Part shown: positions 22,142 through 32,650 of the stretch, one piece after another
How the letters are laid out: every line of letters begins with the position of its first letter
How positions within the stretch are numbered: the first letter of the stretch is position 1
Source: Paraphoma chrysanthemicola
Lineage: Eukaryota > Ascomycota > Dothideomycetes > Pleosporales > Phaeosphaeriaceae
Length of the DNA: 64,000 bases
Direction of reading: 5' to 3'
Assembly: GCA_020744225.1 (NCBI GenBank)
Contig: JAGMWG010000029.1
Location: 124,001 to 188,000, forward strand
The notes under the pieces: generated by a model
Seen by the model: only the letters and a program-made list of their open reading frames with translations
Databases searched by the model: none
What the model was told of the DNA's origin: nothing
Position numbers and translations under genes: made by a program

Positions 22142-23030
22142 TGTACTAGTCGAATACAACGACTTCGCACGATGAAAATGTCAATGCTTGTCAATTTGGC
22201 GGGCCCACTATCCCTCTTATCGCAGGACAGTGCAACACAACTTACTGGATTAACCCTTAAATTCACTGAACGCGCTAGAATCCTACTTGTACATCGAAAT
22301 GCACTTACCACATGTCTGAGACTTCAGAAAGACCCATTCTGGATGATGTGGGCAGTAGCGCTCATGTTTACTACAGTATCGTCCCTGTGGCAACGAGGGA
22401 GCCCAAGCAGTCCTACAATTGCCGGGGCTGACTACCTCACCAGTGAGTTTGTCGCGGATTTTACGGTGCGCACCGACACAGTGGTGTCGTGTAGATGTTG
22501 TGGTGTGGCCCATGTTGAGTTATGGTTTGCCTTTGTAGGTTGCGGTTGTTGGTGGGTTGTTCTGTGCTCTCCACCGTGGGATAAAAGCAAGCAAAATGTA
22601 CTGGAAGTACTCAAGACGCATTCAAGAGGCATTGTGAGCATTTATGGTCACTATCAGAGTGAACTCACTACACAATGGATAACAATTACTCGGCTCTCGA
22701 ACCATACGCAACCGCGCTTGCAACGTAGGCCGGCGTTTGCCCACCATGATTACCTTACAACGCATGCCAAACAGTGGCAGCTCAATTTGAAGTAAGAGCT
22801 TCGTAGTGCTGGTACACTTTGCACGGTGACGCGATGTGCTCGAAACCCCCGCCACAATGTCTGAATGAAAAGGTCAATCACGACTTGGGGTTTCCTAGAC
22901 ATCGCACAAACATTCTATCTTCACAAAGTGCGACTTTGTCTCTTTACAAGAACACGTCAAAGCTTTAGAACACTTAGTCTCAACTCTTCCAAGGTTTCCT
23001 CGCAAACTCCAAAACTCCACCACAATCGAT
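22142..23030. other. intergenic, permease to APH-like kinase
   Basis: About 890 bases. A plus-strand frame 22172-22795 starts with ATG and runs 207 codons, but its product is Cys/Trp-rich without a pattern, and I see no motif or intron logic. I treat it as non-coding with some doubt. Confidence 0.5.
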
Positions 23031-24449
23031 ATGGACTCAAACCAGGGCACCGCGTCCTCCGCAGCGGTTGATAACTCAACGCGGAGCACACAACTATCCG
23101 CAACAGAAGCCAACAACCAAGAACTCGTGGCCGTCGGAGCCATGCTTGATAAATACGGCAGCGAACAGCAATGCGACGAAGACGTCTCCTCAGTAGTATC
23201 CGAGACGTCCACAGTTGAACACGGTCAAGAGCCCTTCGCTTCTTTCCAAGCAAAGGCTACGCAGCTCATTCTAAATCTCTTCCCAGGCCATACAGAACGC
23301 GACATCATACTCGAGCGTATGAAAGGCGGCGCATTCAACCGCATCATCGGCATCACGCTTTCTGAGCCCCAATCAGCCCAACCCTGGTACTCCATCGATA
23401 ACATCCGCCGAACTCTGTCATCATGTGCGCGCGGTAGAACTAAGCACCAACGGAAGAACCAAAAATATATCCTACGTATCCCACGGGGCGTTGCACACGG
23501 TCTCTTTCATCAAGTAACCACACTGGCCTACCTCAAAGACAACTTCGCGTACCCGGTTCCAGACGTCGTGCTTTTCGACAGCACCGAAGACAATGCTATG
23601 GGTAAGCCGTTCATACTTCAAAAGCGTCTTTCAGGTCAACCACTCACACAACTCTGGACCTCGCTGAACCAAGAGCAGCGCAAGTCTGCGGCGCGGTGTA
23701 TCGCCGAAGTCGTCCGGGATATGCACAAGGTAAAACATCGCTGTGCAGGTATCATCAGCGCTCGAAATACCTCGCACGATCTTACTACAGGCTTCCTGCG
23801 GATCGAGCCCGTTCCCGTGGGTCCCATCAGTGCGGGAGGTGATATCTTCTCGACAACTCTTGTCGCGTCACAAACGACGCGCGAGTTTCTGCTCTCGCTC
23901 ATCGACCGACAACGGAAACACGCTGAAACCACGGGCAACCCGACCTTTGATCATGTCTGGAATGGTTTCATCGATATCACCAACAAGCTCGCCGATACAG
24001 GGTTTCTTCCAGACACCGACTCTTTCCATCTATACCACGCAGACTTCCAATCGCGCAACTTGCTCTTCGCAGTCACTTCTCTGACCAGCGTCCGCCTGAC
24101 CGGAGTTTTGGATTGGGATTCCGCACTCTTCGCGCCAAAGTTCATGAGCACCCGCGCGCCGTTCTTCCTTTGGTCGGAGGATGATGCAGATGAGCTTGAC
24201 GAGGGCGACGCGGTTATCGAGCCGTCTGACGCAGGAATGCTGGAACTTAAGCATATGTTTGAGGATGTTGTTGGCAAAGATTTCTATCGCGATTCTTATC
24301 AGCGCGAATATTTGCTGGCTCGGCGGATGTTTTATTTCTTGATCGAGGGGATTAGGTCGGGTGGAGATTTGTTTCTGTGCGAGGAGATCTTGGAAGAGTG
24401 GGCCACGCAAAAGGCTGAGACGGCTGAGATTGACTTGAACTGCACGTGA
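23031..24449 (+). CDS. aminoglycoside phosphotransferase (APH)-fold kinase
   Basis: 472 residues, intronless. It is a protein-kinase-like fold of the APH/choline kinase group (phosphotransferase enzyme family). After a disordered, Ser/Thr/Gln-rich N-terminus of about 80 residues comes KYILRIPRGVAHGL (nucleotide-binding lobe), LKDNFAYPVPDVV and GKPFILQKRLSGQPL. The catalytic loop is YHADFQSRNLLF, with base D338 and metal ligand N343; VLDWDSALF supplies the DFG-equivalent D361. Fungal members are very numerous and mostly of unknown substrate; antibiotic resistance should not be assumed. All key residues are present, so it is probably active. ATG 23031 is the first in frame. Confidence 0.88.
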   Translation: MDSNQGTASSAAVDNSTRSTQLSATEANNQELVAVGAMLDKYGSEQQCDEDVSSVVSETSTVEHGQEPFASFQAKATQLILNLFPGHTERDIILERMKGGAFNRIIGITLSEPQSAQPWYSIDNIRRTLSSCARGRTKHQRKNQKYILRIPRGVAHGLFHQVTTLAYLKDNFAYPVPDVVLFDSTEDNAMGKPFILQKRLSGQPLTQLWTSLNQEQRKSAARCIAEVVRDMHKVKHRCAGIISARNTSHDLTTGFLRIEPVPVGPISAGGDIFSTTLVASQTTREFLLSLIDRQRKHAETTGNPTFDHVWNGFIDITNKLADTGFLPDTDSFHLYHADFQSRNLLFAVTSLTSVRLTGVLDWDSALFAPKFMSTRAPFFLWSEDDADELDEGDAVIEPSDAGMLELKHMFEDVVGKDFYRDSYQREYLLARRMFYFLIEGIRSGGDLFLCEEILEEWATQKAETAEIDLNCT

Positions 24450-24795
24450 ATACGATTATGGCAGCTTTTATGATCCGAATTCCCGCTCTTTCCTTGTCCT
24501 TTGATTTTAAGGTGAAACGTATTCATTTGTGTATATGTTATACGCACCCTGGCTCTTGTGTTCCAAGACTCCTTAAGATGCTCACCGACCTTCAAGATCT
24601 TGGTACATGGTTCTCGAGTCACTGAGAGACTCCCTGCTGCTGTGCTCGGCATGTTTTAAGACGCACTGTGAATTCAGATTGATTTCCGAGTTGTCATATA
24701 TGTAGACCAACCTCACAGCAGCAACATGCTGCCGAGATGTGTTTGGCCCATGAATAATCACATAAATTTGTGCACAACCCATCCCTAATTCAATC
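24450..24795. other. convergent 3' intergenic region
   Basis: About 350 bases between the stop codons of the APH-like gene and the minus-strand membrane protein gene. AT-richer than its flanks; no coding signal seen. Confidence 0.6.
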
Positions 24796-26430
24796 TTAGA
24801 ACCACCAAAGCTCATCCTCTAGTCCATCCTTCCACAATTGTGGACACGGTGCCGTAGCATTCATGTGCTTCCACTTGTTCGTCTCCCACTGAACTAAGTA
24901 GTACTGCATGATACATGGTCCGATAATATAGTAAAGATGAATGAAGATACCAAGAGCTGTGAATGCCATTACGGCAAGACTAACTGTAAACACGACTGTA
25001 TGAAAAACTATATTCACACAAGTGACCGAGGATGTTGGCATGTTCGCGTTCTCATGAACAGGCCTGGGTAAGGCCTGTTCATTCGTATCTGTGTTCGTGT
25101 CCTGGTTTGTTTCCTGTTCATTCAGACCGGCCAGTTGATCCCCGAAGCCAGAGGTGAAGTAGACGTGGATCAACCCAATCCAGAAGGTATGGATACCAAA
25201 CATGCCTATCAGGTGCTTCTGAGGTGACATTCGATCGTGCAGCATGATTGTGATTTGTGCATACCCTGCGGCGATCCAGCAAAGAATAGTCCGCGGAATA
25301 TTTGCGACGTCGTGTCCGAAGACGATGAGGAAAAGAGGGTTTTTGAAACCTTGCTCGTCTTTGAATGTTATGCAGCTTGGCAGAAAGCAGCTTTTCTCTA
25401 CACATGGGAGCGAGTCCGCGCGAACGGTCCAGGTTGAGTTGATGAGACTGATTGTCAGAGACCGGAAAAGCGCAACAAGACCTGAGATGACGAGGAACGA
25501 CATTGCGAAGTCGACATGGGCAGATGTCCCAGACATGATCCGCCGCGTGAGGAGGAGCCCGGCTTGGATGTATTGCGCGCAAAACACGACGAGAATGAGG
25601 ACGCGGCCGAACCACTTCAAGTCTCGCTGCTGCGGCTCGTGCAAGATGTGTACTGGGTTCACAAGCGCGAGCTGCAAGCGCGTTGGTGCTCCTGTGTGAA
25701 GGCACACATAACAGAGCCGTGCAAGACGATATCGCAACGTAACGTTTTTGCTCCATGTCCCTGGCATCAAGGCGAGTGTGTCGATGAAACTGTACCAGAA
25801 GTTGCCAAGGAACAATACAACCGGTGTCAGAGGACTGATAACAACTTCCATCACGCGAATTATTTCGCGCCGCCATGATAAATGAGCGCCTGCCAGTGAT
25901 CCAGAGTGACCGTGTATACAGATTGTTGTCACGCTTGCGGCGAAAAGCTTCACCCAAACAGACGTCTGCGTTCTTCGGCCGGACTCTGGACATGCGCTTG
26001 CGTATTCTTCTGTGCTCGAAATTTCCATTGAGTGCGTTTCCAGTGCTTGATACGAGTAGACGAGCAGGAGGATCGAGGTTGCCATAGGTATCCAGTATGA
26101 GTTGGGTCGGAAGAGTTGTCTGAGTCTATCCAGGATGATCCAATGAAGTCTTTTGAGGTACGCAAATCTTTTACCCCGAGCTGACCTATGTGCCAACTGC
26201 ACAACATTCTGATCATCCGATGGATTGTTGTCATTCGCATTATCCCGCTCTTTACTCTTACCTACGCCAGACAAGAGAGCAGCGAATATTACCGAGCCGC
26301 CGAACAGCTCAATTGTAATGAAGGCTAACCGGATTGCTCGCCAAATCCTGCGTGGCATCGATCGAAGCCGGGAAACGTAACCTTCAGACGAAGCAGTCAT
26401 TGATGCGGATGGTGGCTCTGCGCGTGTCAT
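24796..26430 (-). CDS. polytopic membrane protein, unknown function
   Basis: 544 residues from the first in-frame ATG (26430). Eight or nine hydrophobic stretches can be seen, among them AFITIELFGGSVIFAALL, WIPMATSILLLVYSY, VVLFLGNFWYSF, VLILVVFCAQYIQAGLLL, FLVISGLVALF, LIGMFGIHTFWIGLIHVYF and a long C-terminal pair. A hydrophilic loop rich in Asn/Thr/Glu precedes the last segments. The protein ends CPQLWKDGLEDELWWF, an ending I associate with uncharacterised dothideomycete membrane proteins. I recognise no transporter or enzyme family and see no signal peptide. It is divergent from the HET gene at 26904. The open frame extends about 50 codons upstream of the ATG without a start. Confidence 0.75.
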   Translation of the reverse strand: MTRAEPPSASMTASSEGYVSRLRSMPRRIWRAIRLAFITIELFGGSVIFAALLSGVGKSKERDNANDNNPSDDQNVVQLAHRSARGKRFAYLKRLHWIILDRLRQLFRPNSYWIPMATSILLLVYSYQALETHSMEISSTEEYASACPESGRRTQTSVWVKLFAASVTTICIHGHSGSLAGAHLSWRREIIRVMEVVISPLTPVVLFLGNFWYSFIDTLALMPGTWSKNVTLRYRLARLCYVCLHTGAPTRLQLALVNPVHILHEPQQRDLKWFGRVLILVVFCAQYIQAGLLLTRRIMSGTSAHVDFAMSFLVISGLVALFRSLTISLINSTWTVRADSLPCVEKSCFLPSCITFKDEQGFKNPLFLIVFGHDVANIPRTILCWIAAGYAQITIMLHDRMSPQKHLIGMFGIHTFWIGLIHVYFTSGFGDQLAGLNEQETNQDTNTDTNEQALPRPVHENANMPTSSVTCVNIVFHTVVFTVSLAVMAFTALGIFIHLYYIIGPCIMQYYLVQWETNKWKHMNATAPCPQLWKDGLEDELWWF

Positions 26431-26903
26431 GTTGAGTGCTCGATGTAAGCCCCATGTGCGCAAAGGCAGGAGGTGGTACCTTCGTTGACGCGAGGACGGC
26501 GTGCATTGTGTGTGGATGTCGAGATAAGGCGCCCTGTCGTGTACTGCGCCTTGCTGGAGCTGCTGCGCCACAGCGAATACAATGACGTACAAAGCGGCCC
26601 GCGAGGGCTCTTCTGCACCACTGCAAATCTTCCTCGAGTACTACGGGTATCAACACCCAGGTCTCAGATCTCACTCAATAGTTGAGTCTAATGTGGAGGT
26701 CAAAGACCAGTGGCGAGCTGCTCGGTTCCAAGCTGCTCGGTTCAAGTGTAGTTCACTGAGAGGGTTGATGAGGTGAGCCCCACTTACCGCATGTAGCCAG
26801 GAGGCCGGCAACCTACAACACTACTGCCTATGCTCAGCTAAAACCCTTCTAGCAGTTGTTCGTTACTTCACATAGTCAAGGCTCATCATGGTATAGCGAC
26901 GAC
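26431..26903. promoter_or_regulatory. divergent promoter, membrane protein / HET gene
   Basis: About 470 bases between divergent start codons. It includes a direct doublet gagctgctcggttc / aagctgctcggttc near 26714-26744 and a two-codon ATG-GTA-TAG upstream ORF just before the HET start. Nothing else recognised. Confidence 0.55.
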
Positions 26904-28703
26904 ATGTTGCCATATCGATATCTTTCGCTTCGCCATCCCGACTCGATTCGACTTCTCATACTGCACCCAAGCTCGGACGACTCAGCTCCTCTTGTATGCA
27001 CCCTCAAAGACACGCGACTATCAGACAAGAACTTGAACTATGAAGCGGTTTCATATACGTGGGGCGATACCTCCCAACAGCATGCCATACAACTCCACGC
27101 TGGCCATCGATCCTTGTCTGTGAAGGGAAACTGCTGTTCCGTTCTTCGATACCTCCGTCAGCAACACGGTGATCGCGTACTCTGGATTGATGCGATCTGT
27201 ATCAACCAAGGAGACCTTGAGGAACGATCAAGCCAGGTTCGTATGATGGACAAGGTGTACGACCTAGCTTCTGGCGTGGTAGTCCATCTTGGTGAAGAAA
27301 CTGCTGGCAGTCGTATCTTGTTCGATGAATTGGCAGAGGCAGATGCGCTGCTATCAAAGGGCTTGACGTATACACGACCGCTACCTAACGACAAGATCAT
27401 TCGAGAGATTGACGTACTCTTCGAAAGACCTTGGTTTCGACGCGTTTGGGTTCTCCAGGAAGTCTACAATAAGGACCACGTCACATTTATGTGCAGCTCT
27501 ACTAGCGCATCGCATGAGGCTCTCAGGGAATTAAGCTTTGGATATCGCAATTATCACGTGCACGTAAACCCCCGACCGCACGCATTCGATTTGATACGTC
27601 CTCGTTCCTCAGACAACACAGAGAGCCCCCAGCTCAATCTGTGGATCCAGTTGTACGAAAGCAGGGACTGTCTCTCGAGCGATCCCAGAGATCGAGTCTT
27701 CGCTCTTAAGGCCATGCTTGGTTCTCAGCAGTCGAAAATGGACCATCTAATCGACTACAAACAAAGCACCGAGCACGTGTTTGTTGAGACGGCGCGCTTC
27801 TTGTTGCCTGTGATAGGGCTCCAAGTCCTGACCGCCACCCGTCATCCGCACAATAGAAACATGTCTTCATGGATACCAGACTGGTCGCAGAACCTTCCCC
27901 TCAATTCTCGATTCTTCGATCCAGAATACCTTGCAGTTCAGAAGCTAGCGGAATATAGGTATGAAGTGAACTCGATGCCTGGAGCATCAAACGAGTGCCT
28001 CGAATTACGTGCTATCGGATGCCGCTTTGGCCAAGTTGCGCACCGAAGCTCTGTATACTCGTTCGATAGCTTAGAGGATGTCGCAGTACAATATAACAAC
28101 CTGATACAAGGCTATGACGAATGTGGACGTGATCCTGAAGAAAGGGGTGAAATGGGGCAAGAGATCGTCGATGGTAAGTCCCCCAACGACGTATGCCTTG
28201 AGCGACACTAACCATGGCGTCAGCTATCGCCCGATTAGGCGAATCAAGTCTATCGTCTTACCTTAGTCGCCATTGGTGGGTCCTGGTAAGCATTCAATCG
28301 TGTTCGTGCTAAATATCATGATGACTGACCACGACAATCAAAGGATTGGGTCTGCTTCATCGACAGCGGATACGAGGCCGCTCAAAATATCCATGACTCT
28401 CTTCAGCAGTGCAGACTTGTTCTTTCTAGTGACGGGAATCTTACGGTTGCGCCAGCGGCTGTAGAGCACGGAGACGTATTTTGTTTCCTCTCAAGAGCCG
28501 CCTCGGTTTGTATCTTGCGACCTGTTGAGGACGGCACGTGGACATTGATCAGTGGTGATTGCTACATACTAAATACTTACAATTACCCCAAGGAGCGTTG
28601 GTTCTGGAAAAACGATATTAAGTCAGAGCATCCCGACGTGCTTTGGATCGACGATTATATACGGGAACATCCCGACCAGGTTGAAGAGTTCAGAATTAGA
28701 TAG
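26904..28703 (+). CDS. HET-domain protein
   Basis: Three exons (26904-28173, 28224-28285, 28344-28703), 563 residues. It begins MLPYRYLSLRHPDSIRLLIL, the standard opening of the large HET group. The ordered blocks NYEAVSYTWGD, RVLWIDAICINQ and RPWFRRVWVLQEV follow, then the post-HET block DPRDRVFALKAML. The C-terminus assembled from exons 2 and 3 includes a GDVFCFLSRAASVCILRP strand region typical of the end of such proteins (a beta-rich part followed by a short tail). The middle exon is only 62 nt. HET domains act in fungal non-self recognition and cell death; no partner domain is present here. Confidence 0.88.
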
Positions 28704-30164
28704 GACGACAATGTTTGCTACTTTGTGTCTTTTCTGCCCTTCCTCACAGTAAAAGAGTGTAACCGACCACAACGTTCCCAAGGTCACCAGCAAGCACGCC
28801 TCGACATTATCACTTGGTATTATAACTAAGTACCAACCCGACGTGATTTCTCACTCTACACGATACGCTCCACAGGAGGCCATCAGCCCTTTGAATCTCG
28901 TCTCCACGCAGCACCCTATCCAAACGAAACACCCAAAAGCCAATTCTGCGTAGTAACATGCCTGTGCACCTGTCAGATTCGGACCCAACCTTGCTGAGCC
29001 TACTTAGTTAGTGACCGCATCTTGAACATCTTCAGTGAGTGGGACGACTCTAGAATGCCATCACATCAATTACCTCTGCAGCAACAACTGTTTACAGCAC
29101 ACTGAAGGCCTCTAGGCTATTCCATCAAGGCTGATTTTACTACCCTCGTAGCGATCTGCATATATCTGCGTTACGAATAAATGAAATTGCGGATATAGCA
29201 GACTTATTGTCCTACCGGAGCTGCAAAGGTGCGGGAGTCCCTGCAAGTGCCTAGACCCTTTGCACGAACTCTTATCAGGGGACTTGATCGTGAATATCAA
29301 ATTGTTACTAGAACGCAAAGCACGCATTGCAAATATAGAAAAAAAAAAGCTGACTCCGGAGCAAAGATATATTACCTTTCTTCCTTCCTGCCTTCCTTCT
29401 TTTATTCGTTATCGCTCCCATTGAACCAATTAGCGCGGAGAGGTCTTTGCGCATGAGTTAGTTCTTGACGTGGATTCGTTCTGCAACGATGTCAACCGTG
29501 GATATTCTTGATGGTTCTCGGGCGTGACACAAGCAGCATTTTGATGCAGTCTTCGGCCCGGTTCACTTTCCGCTCAAAATCAAATATCCAACCCACCTTC
29601 CCCCAATCCGCCTAAATGCCCACGAAAGCCAGCTACGCCCAATGCACGCTGCGGGTACTAATACACATACATACATATACAACCTTACCAAACCATACTC
29701 TTCCCGCGCCGCAATATCCTCCCCATCCGTATATTACATCGCGCATTGTTGAAGTGGGGACCCCGTCGCACGACATAACCTCACGAAGTATAAATGGGCC
29801 CGCCAAACACTCACGCGCTCTGATTCGTCTTCGCTTAGCCCGCACCTGTGTCCATCTCCCGCTGCACAGCGCACATCCCGGCCCCAGCGCACCAACCCAG
29901 CCAAAGTCAGGGTGTCATTGACATCACGACGACGTCTCGGTGTACCACGCTTGGGAGGCTGGATTGTAATGTTCTAGTAAACGGGCGGTAAGTATTGTGA
30001 TGATGATGCGTCGATGCAAACGGGCGAGAGATCGGATCGGGGGGCTTGCGCAGGTACGTACGTCACTTGGGGAAGTAGATCTCTGGGGTTACATAACGTA
30101 TATATAGTCGTGGCGCGGTGGGTGGGAGGTTGAGGTGGATTGTTTGAAAGGAATGTGACGGTAA
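28704..30164. other. intergenic, HET to HVA1-like gene
   Basis: About 1.46 kb without a supported gene. It holds simple pyrimidine repeats (about 29378-29405, cttcc type) and acatacat repeats (about 29663-29680), then a core promoter with TATATATA at 30099-30106. Short frames here lack motifs. Confidence 0.55.
30099..30106 (+). promoter_or_regulatory. TATA box of the HVA1-like gene
   Basis: TATATATA followed by G, 66 bases upstream of the first ATG (30165) and 177 bases upstream of the second (30276). Confidence 0.45.
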
Positions 30165-30866
30165 ATGCATCGTGTGTTATTTCAATCAAGACGTTTGTTT
30201 GAGTTGAGGGTTTTGACTAGAAATACACATTGGTTACCTATTCAACAACAACATATTCGACTATTTTCGTACACTATGCCGCCAAAGAAGCAAGCGGCGA
30301 ATAAGGAGGATGGCCAGGACGACAAACAGTACACGCTGAACCACTCGAAAGCGAATGGAGCGAGGAAAGATGCCGACAAGGCGAGGTCGAATGGGTCTGG
30401 CAAGGATGCGACAAGTCAGAAGACCGACTATGCGAATGCAGTAGCCTGTACGACGCACTGGGAAGACGCGGACCACATGGAGCGGAATTTCAAAGCATAC
30501 AGAGATTTCAAGGGAGATGATGGCAAGATTTCAAAGGACGCAGAGGAACAGGTCAAGAAGCGGATCAACGGAAGCAACCCGAGCAGTCCGAACAAGAAGC
30601 AGAAGACAGACACGGACGCCAACAGGCACGACGAGCCGAGCGGGACGGCAGGATCCATCACGAGAGTGCCGAAGCAAGGCCAGCAGGTGCAGTGGAAGGC
30701 GCTGCCGGGCTATGTTGATGGTGTGGTGGTCGAGGTGGTGTACACGGAGAAGAAGGTGGACGGCAAGAACGTAAAAGCGAGCAAGGAGGATCCCCACGTG
30801 GTGCTGAAGAGCGATGCATCGGGTAAAATTTGCATTCACAAGCCAGAGGCTGTGTATTTCGATTAG
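30165..30866 (+). CDS. small protein with HVA1 TUDOR (DUF2945) domain
   Basis: 233 residues from ATG 30165, or 196 from ATG 30276 (MPPKKQAA). The C-terminal 65 residues (PKQGQQVQWKALPGYVDG to KPEAVYFD) match the hypervirulence-associated protein TUDOR/DUF2945 domain, a small beta-barrel. Before it lie a Lys/Asp-rich disordered part and the segment YANAVACTTHWEDADHMERN. The longer form adds an Arg-rich, acid-poor N-terminus ending RLFSYT, which looks like a mitochondrial presequence with an R-3 cleavage motif. The downstream ATG has the better context (A at -3). The name of the family comes from a Cryptococcus gene; no virulence role is implied here. Intronless. Confidence 0.83.
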   Translation: MHRVLFQSRRLFELRVLTRNTHWLPIQQQHIRLFSYTMPPKKQAANKEDGQDDKQYTLNHSKANGARKDADKARSNGSGKDATSQKTDYANAVACTTHWEDADHMERNFKAYRDFKGDDGKISKDAEEQVKKRINGSNPSSPNKKQKTDTDANRHDEPSGTAGSITRVPKQGQQVQWKALPGYVDGVVVEVVYTEKKVDGKNVKASKEDPHVVLKSDASGKICIHKPEAVYFD

Positions 30867-32650
30867 GGTAGCCAGGGCAGGGCTTCGCCTGGTACTGGGC
30901 CGGACGCGTATGTTGCACACATGTCGAAGAGTTTATCTAGTTCGCACGAGGGCCCGGAAGCCCGCGTCGCAGCAACGTGCACTTGTACTCGAGCCACAGA
31001 ACAATCGGAATGTGAGGACATGGTGAAGAAGCGCAATACGTCTGTCACTAGTTTGCGCTTTCCCCGCACCCGTTGCAGGCGTGAGATGCTGTGCTCGTGT
31101 TCCGGTGGCGACTCTCCACTAAGGCGGGTCTAGTCGGGCGATGGTGGTTAGGTTCGCGGGAATGGTCCCCAGAATTGGCGAGCGAATAGGAAGGAGTCGG
31201 CGCGGGAAGCAGGCCCCACACGGCGGAACGGTGAGATGTATGGCTGACCGCAGACAGCCCGTCTTAGGTGCTGCAGCAGTGCCAGTCTGGGCTCTTGAGA
31301 AGGGGAGCGAGGAAGGGGAAGGTGCATCAAGCCGCAGCTGCCTGAGGCGCGATTGGATGGCCGCAGGGGCGATCTGCACGTCGGTCGAAGGTTGTGTGCT
31401 GGACGGACCGTTTCGCTCAGAGCAAGTTTGCGAGCGCAGATTCATAACGAGGGAGTCGCACAGCATCAAGAGTCTGGCGTGGCTCGGCTGACCGTGGCGT
31501 GAACGGCTGCTCTGTGAAGGAGCGACGAGCACTTGCCGTTAGCCTATCTATCTTTGTTCACCATGGGTCGCCAGTAGCAGCGGCTGACGGCAGGCAATCT
31601 AGTTGTCACAACGCACTCTTACTCTCACTCTCTTCAGCTGGAACACACCCAATGCTGCCGTCTCATGTTGGCCGCGCTGACAACAGACATGGGTGGTGAT
31701 TGTTTTGGTGCGAGTGCCGCCCAGTGGTCGCCAGGGCAGATGGTGGCGACAGTCATGTGTGAGCCAGGGCTCCCGGCTATCAGTGGTTCCAAGGTTAAGG
31801 TGTCGGGAGCATGCAGCGAAAGCGGTCAGTGGTCAAGCCTCACCCACGGCGGCAGCGCGGCGGTCGGTGCGAAGGAGGATGGGCACTGGAAGGAGAGTAG
31901 CCCGTCGCAGCCATCGCGATAGATTGCAACGAGGCACAATGACGCGCTGTGCTGGACGCTGAAACAGCGGAATGTTGTTTGGGAGGTGCAGAGTCATCAA
32001 GACGCTTGGTGCAGCAGTCGCTCCGTCCGCAGCTTAGCCAACGTCGGTCCAGGATGGATGCACGGCGCTGCATCGACGCGTGGGGACTTTTGCCAGCAAA
32101 ATAACGTGCCCAAAGTGCGTCTTGCTGCTTTGGCGCGTCTTCGGTCGTGCATCCGCGGGCTGGTCGCTTGATCACGCTGGCGCATTTCTGTTCCAAGGTT
32201 GCTTCCCCTCCTGGCCCGCTGCCCTCGTGCTAGCTGAGACGTTGTGAGGACGCCTGTGCAGCATTATTGTGCCCCTCCTGCGCGCGACACTGCGACTCTG
32301 ACAAAAGTTCCCACGGCCCTTCACTGTCCCCCAGCGCGCCCACTCGACGCCAGCCGCTCACTACACCCCCCCAATCGCTCCCCACACACGGGCATGCAGC
32401 TGCTGTAGGGCTGGCCGCCGTCCTCGAAGCCTCCCACTGCCATTGCCGCCTTTGCACCTCACCGTCAGCGCCCGCACCGCGAGCCTGCGAGACACACCAC
32501 TCCACGCCTCACCCGCACCTTCCGGACTGCGCTGCCAGCTCATGATGGTGATGGGAGCAGTCTGCGCATAGCACCCTTCGCCGGCCCAAGGGCACCCACC
32601 CTTATTCCCGCCGCGACGGGCCCACTCGCTGACGACGGCGCCCGCACCGA
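30867..32650. other. long GC-rich leader/promoter of the Rim15-type kinase
   Basis: About 1.78 kb with several medium frames on both strands (for example 31119-31532 minus), none with a recognisable motif. The last 300 bases are strongly C-rich (runs such as caccccccc), as in many fungal 5' leaders. Read as regulatory and untranslated sequence. Confidence 0.55.

Noticed and set aside
22172..22795. 207-codon frame with a true ATG
   Set aside because: Product is an irregular Cys/Trp-rich string without domain, signal or repeat structure; kept as a doubtful possibility only.
31119..31532. 137-codon minus-strand frame upstream of the kinase gene
   Set aside because: Ser/Pro/Arg-rich composition expected from any frame in this GC-rich leader; no motif.
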